Origin: an uncultured Clostridia bacterium
GTDB taxonomy: Bacteria > Bacillota > Clostridia > Oscillospirales > CAG-272
NCBI GenBank assembly: GCA_946061315.1
Contig: CAMGRB010000020.1
Span: forward strand, 1-12,194
Direction of reading: 5' to 3'
Length of the DNA stretch: 12,194 nt
In this document: positions 6,413 to 12,194 of the stretch, piece by piece
How the letters are laid out: the number at the start of each line of letters is the position of its first letter
Position numbering within the stretch: position 1 is the stretch's first letter
Notes under the pieces: generated by a model
The model's input: only the letters and a program-made list of their open reading frames with translations
Database searches by the model: none
Told to the model about the DNA's origin: nothing
Position numbers and translations under genes: made by a program

Positions 6413-8629
6413 ATGGCAGACGAAGATCTTAAAATGATAGAGCCGCTTTTTGAACTGCTTAAATCAAACGGCAAAAAATATGACTTTGAAAAAATAAAAT
6501 CGGCTTTTCTTTACGCCGATGAAATGCATAAGGGACAAAAGCGTTTGAGCGGAGATCCCTACATTACGCATCCCATCGCGGTTGCGGAGAGCGTTGCGGG
6601 GCTCGGTCTTGATACGGACTCCATATGTGCGGCGTTCCTTCACGATACGGTTGAGGATTGCCCCGATAAAACGGACCTTGATAAGATAAGAGAGCTTTTC
6701 GGTGACGAGGTAGCTCTTTTGGTGGACGGCGTAACGAAGATAAAATCCATAAATATCGAGGACAAGGAAGAGGAGCACATCGAGAACATAAGGAAGATGC
6801 TCCTTGCAATGTCCAAGGATATAAGGGTCATATTTATAAAGCTCTGCGACAGAATGCACAATATGCGCACTTTGTACGTAAAAAAGGACGAGAAAAGGCG
6901 CGCAACGGCTCTTGAAACGATGCACATATACGCGCCGCTTGCACACCGCCTCGGTATGCAAAAGGTAAAGCAGGAGCTTGAAAACTACGCCCTTATGTAC
7001 CTCGACCCGATAGGGTATAACGAAATAAAACAGCATATCGACGAGAAGTACGGCAAAAACGTAAATTTCATTGAAAATCTAAAAACCGATATAAGCGAAA
7101 AGCTGAAGCAGACGAACATAAACTTCACGCTTGAGGGGCGCGTAAAGACGGTTTACAGTATTTATCGCAAAATGTACAATCAGAACAAGTCGTTTGACGA
7201 AATATACGATTTTTACGCCCTTCGTATAATAGTCGATACGGAATACGAATGTTATACCGTGCTCGGTATGATACACGAGATGTATAAATCCGTTCCGGGC
7301 AGATTCAAGGACTATATATCAACTCCTAAACCCAATATGTATCAGTCGCTCCATACCACCGTAATAGGAAAGGACGGTATTCCGTTCGAGGTGCAGATAA
7401 GGACCAAGGAGATGCACCAGGTCGCTGAATACGGTGTGGCGGCGCATTGGAAATATAAGAGCGGCGAGAAGGCGGGCGCCGATATAGATAAGCGTCTTGA
7501 ATGGATATCAAAGCTTATAGATACCGAAAACGACGCTATGGATCCCGACGATTTCATTCACGCATTCAAAATTGATATTTTCCACGATGAAACGTTTGTA
7601 TTTACCCCAAAGGGCGACGTTATAGCGTTGCCTTTCGGCGCAACACTTATAGATTTTGCCTACTCGATACATACGGGCGTCGGAAATAAAATGGTAGGCG
7701 CCAAGATAAACGGCAGAATCGCACCTATTGACTCCGTGCCCAAAAACGGAGATATAGTCGAGGTATTGACCTCAAATTCGTCCAAGGGACCGAGCAGGGA
7801 TTGGCTCAATATAGTAAAGACGGGCGAAGCAAGAAACAAAATAAGACAGTGGTTCAAGAAAGAGAAGCGCCAGGAAAACATAATTGTCGGAAAAGCGGAG
7901 GTTGAAAAGGAATTTGCACGCTTCCGTTCCTCCTGCAACGACGACGAGAGAAATGAAATAGTTACGGCAGTTGCAAAGCGCTTCGGCATGAACGAGGCGG
8001 ACGACCTCTACAACGCTCTCGGCTACGGCGGAATAACTCTTTCCAAGGTGGAATCAAAGCTCCGTGACGAACACGACAGAATGTTCAAGGAAAAGGAGAT
8101 GGCGGCGCCTGTACAAATAGAGCCCACCGTATCGACCGTAAGAAAGCACCGCTCGACAGGCGGAGTTATAGTTGACGGCGAGGACGGCTGTACCGTCAAA
8201 TTTGCAAAATGCTGCAATCCTTTGCCGGGTGAGGACATAATAGGCTTTATAACCAAGGGATACGGAATATCCGTTCACAGAGCCGACTGCCCGAATATAA
8301 GAAACGCCTATGCAAACGAGGAAAACGCAAACAGAATAGTAAAGGTGGAGTGGGATACGCCCACCTCGGGAACGTACAAGTCTTCTTACGATTCCGCAAT
8401 ACAGATAATAGTATCGAGCAGAATTTCATTGCTTGCCGAAATATCCGGTGCGCTTGCCGATATGAGGGTCGATATAGTGTCAATAAACACAAAGAAAGTA
8501 GAGGATACCACCGTTATAAATATGACGATTTCCTGCAGGGATATAGACCATTTTAATTCCATACTCACAAGGATAAGAGGAATAAAGGACGTCATAAGAG
8601 TAACGAGAGTAACGGGGGCATCAAAATGA
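6413..8629 (+). CDS. relA: Bifunctional (p)ppGpp synthetase/hydrolase (Rel)
   Basis: Makes and degrades the stringent-response alarmone (p)ppGpp in response to ribosomes stalled by uncharged tRNA. With the chosen ATG it has 738 residues, typical of a long RSH protein. The N-terminal HD hydrolase domain has THP (His53), FLHDTVED (His77-Asp78) and CDRMHNMRT (Asp146). The synthetase domain spans about 240-350, with YDFYALRIIV, GRFKDYIS and NMYQSLHTTV. The RFKD sequence (297-300) is the RxKD form of bifunctional Rel enzymes, not the ExDD form of monofunctional RelA. A TGS domain (VFTPKGDVIALPFGAT, ~396-455), a Cys/His motif (Cys600, Cys601, His622, Cys626) and a C-terminal ACT domain (~660-735) follow. 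Hydrolase and synthetase residues both look intact. The alternative start at 6395 would add six residues. The stop overlaps the dtd ATG by 4 nt. Confidence 0.96.
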   Translation: MADEDLKMIEPLFELLKSNGKKYDFEKIKSAFLYADEMHKGQKRLSGDPYITHPIAVAESVAGLGLDTDSICAAFLHDTVEDCPDKTDLDKIRELFGDEVALLVDGVTKIKSINIEDKEEEHIENIRKMLLAMSKDIRVIFIKLCDRMHNMRTLYVKKDEKRRATALETMHIYAPLAHRLGMQKVKQELENYALMYLDPIGYNEIKQHIDEKYGKNVNFIENLKTDISEKLKQTNINFTLEGRVKTVYSIYRKMYNQNKSFDEIYDFYALRIIVDTEYECYTVLGMIHEMYKSVPGRFKDYISTPKPNMYQSLHTTVIGKDGIPFEVQIRTKEMHQVAEYGVAAHWKYKSGEKAGADIDKRLEWISKLIDTENDAMDPDDFIHAFKIDIFHDETFVFTPKGDVIALPFGATLIDFAYSIHTGVGNKMVGAKINGRIAPIDSVPKNGDIVEVLTSNSSKGPSRDWLNIVKTGEARNKIRQWFKKEKRQENIIVGKAEVEKEFARFRSSCNDDERNEIVTAVAKRFGMNEADDLYNALGYGGITLSKVESKLRDEHDRMFKEKEMAAPVQIEPTVSTVRKHRSTGGVIVDGEDGCTVKFAKCCNPLPGEDIIGFITKGYGISVHRADCPNIRNAYANEENANRIVKVEWDTPTSGTYKSSYDSAIQIIVSSRISLLAEISGALADMRVDIVSINTKKVEDTTVINMTISCRDIDHFNSILTRIRGIKDVIRVTRVTGASK

Positions 8630-9072
8630 AGGCGGTACTTCAAAGAGTTTCGTCCGCATCGGTCAAGGTTGACGGCAAGGTCGTCGGCAAAACGGACGGC
8701 GGTATGCTTGTTTTGCTCGGCGTAAAGGTCGGAGATACCGAGAAGGACGCGGATTTACTTGCCGATAAAATAGGCAAGCTGCGGATATTTTCGGACGAGC
8801 TTGGAAAAATGAATTTAAGCATAGATAAAATCGGAGGCTCGTTCCTCGTAATTTCAAATTTTACGTTGCTTGCAAACTATAAAAACGGCAACCGCCCCGA
8901 TTATCTCGAAGCCGAAAAGCCCGATACGGCAAACAGGCTCTACGAATATTTTTGCGAGCGCCTTTCACGCTATGCCGCGGTTGAAAAAGGAATTTTCGGC
9001 GCGGATATGAAGGTCGGGCTTGTAAACGACGGACCTATTACCATAGTTATGGATAGTGAAAAACTGAAATGA
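8626..9072 (+). CDS. dtd: D-aminoacyl-tRNA deacylase
   Basis: Hydrolyses D-amino acids (and Gly from mischarged tRNA-Ala) from tRNA, keeping them out of protein synthesis; a cytosolic homodimer. At 148 residues it has the normal family length. It opens with the family's MKAVLQRVSSASVKVDG and carries GKLRIFSDELGKMNLS, FGADMKV and the catalytic NDGPITI stretch, whose Gly-cisPro enforces D-chirality. The other active-site motif, normally SQFTL, reads SNFTL (about residues 77-81), a mild change also present, as I recall, in some clostridial homologues. Its ATG overlaps the relA stop (ATGA), and a weak GGGGG site lies 7 nt upstream, so translation is probably coupled. The relA-dtd pair is a long-known Firmicute arrangement. 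Confidence 0.95.
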   Translation: MKAVLQRVSSASVKVDGKVVGKTDGGMLVLLGVKVGDTEKDADLLADKIGKLRIFSDELGKMNLSIDKIGGSFLVISNFTLLANYKNGNRPDYLEAEKPDTANRLYEYFCERLSRYAAVEKGIFGADMKVGLVNDGPITIVMDSEKLK

Positions 9073-10529
9073 AGCTTATTTTAGACGGAAAAATAAACAG
9101 AACTTACGTACAGACACTTTGTATGGCGTTTTTCCACGGCGAAAAATTTCCAAAGGACGAAAAAGACGCCACGACTGTTCTGTACGTCAAAACCGAGGAC
9201 AGAGAAGGCGGCATATACTGCGAGGCGGAGCTTTGCACACAGAATGGCAAAGAGCGCGCAACCTCGTTTGATGCGTTTTCGGGGATAAAGAGTTATGAGA
9301 GAGTGTCGAAAACGGCAGTCGGCAAGGCTGTGTATGAGGCCGCCTCAAAACTGACGGGCAAGAGCTTGCCGTGGGGAATACTCACGGGCATACGTCCGTC
9401 AAAGGTAGCGGCGGATCTTATAAAAGACGAGGGTAAAGGGTGCGCCTCGGAGATACTTAAAAACGAGTATCTTTTAAGCGATAAAAAGATACGTCTTGTG
9501 ACCGACGTTGCACAAAACGAAAAGAAAATCATTTCTTTGGCAACGGACAAAACGTGCAGTATTTATATTTCAATACCGTTTTGCCCGTCAAGATGCAATT
9601 ACTGTTCTTTTATCTCGTACGCAACGCCGAAGCTCTTTTCGCTGATACCGGAATATCTTAACCGTCTTATGCTTGATATAAAGAATACTTTTGAAACCGT
9701 AAAATCGCTCGGATTAAAGGTGCTTTGCGTGTATATAGGCGGAGGAACGCCCACGGTACTTAATGAAAGCCAACTCGATAAGCTCCTTTCCTGCATAGGA
9801 AATTGCATTGATACGAAAGAGCTTCTCGAATTTACGCTTGAGGGCGGAAGACCAGATACGATAACCGAGGAAAAGCTCCGCATAGCAAAAGCGCACGGAG
9901 TAAACCGTATAAGCGTAAATCCGCAGTCCTTAAACGATTCTGTACTTGAAAAAATAGGGAGAAAGCATACGGTAGCCGACTTTCTTATGGCTTACGAAAC
10001 TGTTGAAAAAAGCGGCATAGAGCATATAAATACCGACCTTATAGCAGGACTTGACGGCGACACGAAAGAGAGCTTTCAGAATACTGTTGACAAGATAATA
10101 TCGCTCTCTCCCGGTAACGTAACCGTTCACACGCTTTGTGTAAAAAACGCGGCAGAGATAAGAAAAGGCGGTGCAGCTTACGAAACGGACGATAAGGCGG
10201 CAAGCGCAAGCGTCGATTACGCTTACGACAGGCTTACCGAGTGCGGATACGCGCCGTACTATCTTTACAGGCAGAAAAACACCGTGTCCGACCTTGAAAA
10301 CGTCGGTTATTCAAAGCCCGGCGAGGAGGGGCTTTATAACGTCTTTATGATGGCGGACGCCCACACCGTTTTCGGAGTTGGGGCAGGCTCAACGACAAAA
10401 CTCGTTTTTTCAAATGAAGGAAAAACGGAAATAAAAAGAATATTTTCACCGAAATATCCATATGAATATTTGCAGGACAACCAAAACAAGTATAAGGAAG
10501 CAGAGGACTTTTTCAAAAAGGAGGTATAA
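9069..10529 (+). CDS. hemZ: Radical SAM coproporphyrinogen dehydrogenase-like HemZ
   Basis: Oxygen-independent coproporphyrinogen III oxidase-like protein of the HemN/HemW/HemZ group (486 residues; B. subtilis HemZ is about 500). The N-terminal ~160 residues are the HemZ-specific part, including WGILTGIRPSK at 102-112. The radical SAM core follows: YISIPFCPSRCNYCSF with the iron-sulfur cysteines Cys172, Cys176 and Cys179, then VYIGGGTPT (221-229), EGGRPDTI and NTDLIAGLDGD. The cluster motif CxxxCxYCxF is of the HemW/HemZ type, not the CxxxCxxCxC of true HemN, so heme synthesis should not be assumed; radical chemistry or heme handling are possible. The ATG overlaps the dtd stop (ATGA). Its 3' end contains the ribosome binding site of the kinase gene. 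No other heme gene is in the window. Confidence 0.88.
   Translation: MKLILDGKINRTYVQTLCMAFFHGEKFPKDEKDATTVLYVKTEDREGGIYCEAELCTQNGKERATSFDAFSGIKSYERVSKTAVGKAVYEAASKLTGKSLPWGILTGIRPSKVAADLIKDEGKGCASEILKNEYLLSDKKIRLVTDVAQNEKKIISLATDKTCSIYISIPFCPSRCNYCSFISYATPKLFSLIPEYLNRLMLDIKNTFETVKSLGLKVLCVYIGGGTPTVLNESQLDKLLSCIGNCIDTKELLEFTLEGGRPDTITEEKLRIAKAHGVNRISVNPQSLNDSVLEKIGRKHTVADFLMAYETVEKSGIEHINTDLIAGLDGDTKESFQNTVDKIISLSPGNVTVHTLCVKNAAEIRKGGAAYETDDKAASASVDYAYDRLTECGYAPYYLYRQKNTVSDLENVGYSKPGEEGLYNVFMMADAHTVFGVGAGSTTKLVFSNEGKTEIKRIFSPKYPYEYLQDNQNKYKEAEDFFKKEV
10518..10524 (+). promoter_or_regulatory. Ribosome binding site of the kinase gene
   Basis: AAGGAGG, a near-perfect Shine-Dalgarno sequence 7 nt before the ATG at 10532. 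It lies inside the last codons of hemZ, so the two genes are tightly packed and probably share a transcript. Confidence 0.8.
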
Positions 10530-10531
10530 AA

Positions 10532-11437
10532 ATGAGAACGCTCAATATATCTTTTTCGAGTGAAAAAGACAAAAAAGAATTTGTAAAGGAATGTGAAAAC
10601 GACTTTGAAAAGAGGCTCTCCGACGCCTCCGAAAGGGTAATAAAAAGCGGCAAAAGAAATATACTTTTATCGGGACCGACCTGCTCGGGCAAGACGACGA
10701 CCGCAAATAAGATAATAGACGATTTTATAAAGGACGGCAAGAAAACCACCGTAATTTCGTTTGACGATTTCTTTAAGGAAAGGCTTGACGAGAGGAGAGT
10801 TGACGAAAACGAAAAAATCGACTATGATTCCGTCGACGTTTTAGACCTTGACCTTCTTCGCAGGTGTGTGAGTAACATAAAACCGGATAGCGTTTTTGAA
10901 GTTCCCGTGTTCGATTTTGTGTCGCAAAGGAGAGCGGGCTTTGTTAAGCACAAGGTCGAGAAGGACGATATATTGATTTTTGAGGGAATACAAGCAGTAT
11001 ATCCCGAGGTTATCTCGCTTTTCGGCACGGATTATACGGGAATATTCATAAACGTAAACGAGGACGTTTTGTTAAACGGAATATTCTTCTCGCGTGACGA
11101 AATACGCTTTATAAGAAGAATAGTAAGAGATCGCAAGTTCAGGGGTGCAAGTCCCGATTTTACCTATTTTCTCTGGGAAACGGTAAGGGAAAACGAGGAT
11201 AAGAGCATATTCCCGAATAAGAATATATGCAAGGTACAGATAGATTCCTTTATGGGATACGAGCTGTTCCTTATGAAAAGATACGTCCTTGATACTCTGA
11301 AAGAAATAAAAAAGGACGGTTTATATTTCAAAGAAGCGGAAAAACTAAAAGAGAAGTTTGAAGGGCTTGATGAAATAAGCTACGATTATATTCCCGCAAA
11401 TTCGCTTTATACCGAGTTTCTGGGAAAGAAAAATTAA
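10532..11437 (+). CDS. Uridine-kinase-like nucleoside kinase (P-loop)
   Basis: A 301-residue P-loop kinase of the phosphoribulokinase/uridine kinase family, predicted to phosphorylate a nucleoside with ATP in the cytosol. Visible features: Walker A GPTCSGKTT (48-56), VISFDDFF (74-81) where uridine kinases bind the substrate, PVFDFVSQRR (125-134), the Walker-B-like ILIFEGIQAV (147-156), and the lid-type Arg-rich IRRIVRDRKFRG followed by SIFPNKN. The sequence most resembles the kinase half of the longer clostridial nucleoside kinase (about 550 residues), which carries TGS and tRNA-synthetase-like domains in front. Those ~250 residues are absent here: only ~40 charged residues precede the P-loop. 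The protein is much longer than classical Udk (~210). The start is well supported by the strong ribosome site. True substrate unproven. Confidence 0.82.
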   Translation: MRTLNISFSSEKDKKEFVKECENDFEKRLSDASERVIKSGKRNILLSGPTCSGKTTTANKIIDDFIKDGKKTTVISFDDFFKERLDERRVDENEKIDYDSVDVLDLDLLRRCVSNIKPDSVFEVPVFDFVSQRRAGFVKHKVEKDDILIFEGIQAVYPEVISLFGTDYTGIFINVNEDVLLNGIFFSRDEIRFIRRIVRDRKFRGASPDFTYFLWETVRENEDKSIFPNKNICKVQIDSFMGYELFLMKRYVLDTLKEIKKDGLYFKEAEKLKEKFEGLDEISYDYIPANSLYTEFLGKKN

Positions 11438-11441
11438 GAGG
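11438..11441 (+). promoter_or_regulatory. Ribosome binding site for a TTG-started flippase
   Basis: GAGG, 7 nt before TTG at 11449, just after the kinase stop codon. It supports TTG as the start, since no in-frame ATG lies nearby; the first in-frame ATG comes about 80 codons later, inside the second membrane segment. Confidence 0.6.
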
Positions 11442-11448
11442 AAACGTT

Positions 11449-12194
11449 TTGGATAACAACATAAAGCAAGCAAACGCAAGAAAAAGCGACGTAAGCCTGT
11501 TTTTCTCGGGAGTGCTTATACTTACTGTTGCCAATATACTTGTAAAAGCAGTAGGTCTTGTAACCAAAATAGCGCTCAACAGAGTAGTTGAAAGCGTCGG
11601 GGCGGGATATTACAGCTCCGCTTACGAAATATACGCATATTTGTACGTAATATCGACGGCGGGACTTCCCGTTGCGCTTTCCATAATGGTATCAAAGAGC
11701 AGGGCGAGCGGAAGATTTAACGAGGCAAAAAAGATTTTCAATATCGCCATGGCGGTATTTTTAACGATAGGCTTTGTATTTTCCACTCTTATGATAGCAT
11801 TTTCCGACGGGATAGCCTCGTTTATAGGCTCCGAGGAAACGTCACTTTGCATAGTAGCCATAGCGCCGACTATACTTTTTATATGTTTAAGCAGTTGTAT
11901 GCGCGGATATTTTCAAGGCTACCAGCAAATGAGTCAGACTGCCATATCGCAGTTTATAGAGGCGGTATGCAAGGTAGGCGTGGGTGTTGCGCTTGCGGTA
12001 TGGGCAAAGAGCAAAGGCTATGACGACTTTGTGGTTGCCGCATATACGATACTCGGCGTTACGGTCGGCGTATTTCTCGGAATGGTCTTTTTGTATATAA
12101 GAAAGCTGTTTTTTAAGGAAGAACGCTATAACGCACTTCTTGACGTACCCGCAAATACGGAATGTAAAAAGACGAAACCGCTTCTTAAAGAGCT
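11449..12194 (+). CDS. MurJ/SpoVB-family lipid flippase, 3' end beyond window
   Basis: First 248 codons of a polytopic membrane protein of the MOP flippase superfamily (polysaccharide biosynthesis/SpoVB/MurJ group), which moves lipid-linked sugar precursors such as lipid II across the inner membrane. Full members have about 450-550 residues and 14 helices. Hydrophobic segments are visible at about 17-39, 62-82, 97-119, 131-150, 165-186 and 194-218. Family marks include the first helix (GVLILTVANILVKAVGLVTK), the GAGYYSSAYEIYAY segment, and MRGYFQGYQQMSQTAISQ, which matches the SpoVB-type RGYFQG loop. The likely start is TTG (GAGG site 7 nt upstream), 11 nt after the kinase stop. The frame is open to the window edge. 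Whether it is a sporulation SpoVB or a general MurJ cannot be told from this half. Confidence 0.85.
   Translation, partial: MDNNIKQANARKSDVSLFFSGVLILTVANILVKAVGLVTKIALNRVVESVGAGYYSSAYEIYAYLYVISTAGLPVALSIMVSKSRASGRFNEAKKIFNIAMAVFLTIGFVFSTLMIAFSDGIASFIGSEETSLCIVAIAPTILFICLSSCMRGYFQGYQQMSQTAISQFIEAVCKVGVGVALAVWAKSKGYDDFVVAAYTILGVTVGVFLGMVFLYIRKLFFKEERYNALLDVPANTECKKTKPLLKE

Noticed and set aside
2859..12194. A novel defence or signalling system built around relA and the kinase
   Set aside because: The Rel protein is a full-length housekeeping RSH with RFKD and HD residues, and its neighbours are standard clostridial genes; no toxin, nuclease effector or phage gene is present.

Overview
The window joins two unrelated pieces of bacterial DNA. 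Positions 1 to about 2854 look like Bacteroidota, probably Prevotella-like. Both genes there lie on the minus strand, G+C is high (58% in the line 841-900), Ile is mostly ATC, one start lacks a Shine-Dalgarno site, and a TAnnTTTG-type -7 box precedes it. Positions from about 2860 to the end look like an anaerobic Clostridia-type Firmicute. All genes there are on the plus strand, several have clear Shine-Dalgarno sites, Ile is mostly ATA, and the gene order recJ-relA-dtd-hemZ is typical of that group.

Left piece (minus strand): a 3' part of asparagine synthetase B (asnB), then an M18 aminopeptidase (apeB), which ends in tandem stop codons inside a palindrome and is followed by a strong rho-independent terminator. 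Right piece (plus strand): a 5'-truncated FAD-dependent dehydrogenase of unknown function, then recJ, a bifunctional relA/spoT (rel), dtd, hemZ, a uridine-kinase-like P-loop kinase, and the first 248 codons of a MurJ/SpoVB-type flippase that runs off the window. The right-hand genes overlap or lie within 40 nt of each other, so they probably form one operon. It mixes DNA repair, the stringent response, tRNA proofreading, a radical-SAM enzyme, a kinase and an envelope lipid transporter.

The most notable feature is the seam near 2850-2866. Two divergent genes from different phyla each lose their N-terminal coding part at the same point, with no intergenic DNA or start codon between them. This is best explained by a chimeric contig or clone rather than a natural locus. 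I found no rRNA, tRNA, CRISPR array, insertion sequence or phage gene, and no undescribed system. Every gene belongs to a known family. No gene-free stretch exceeds 300 bases.
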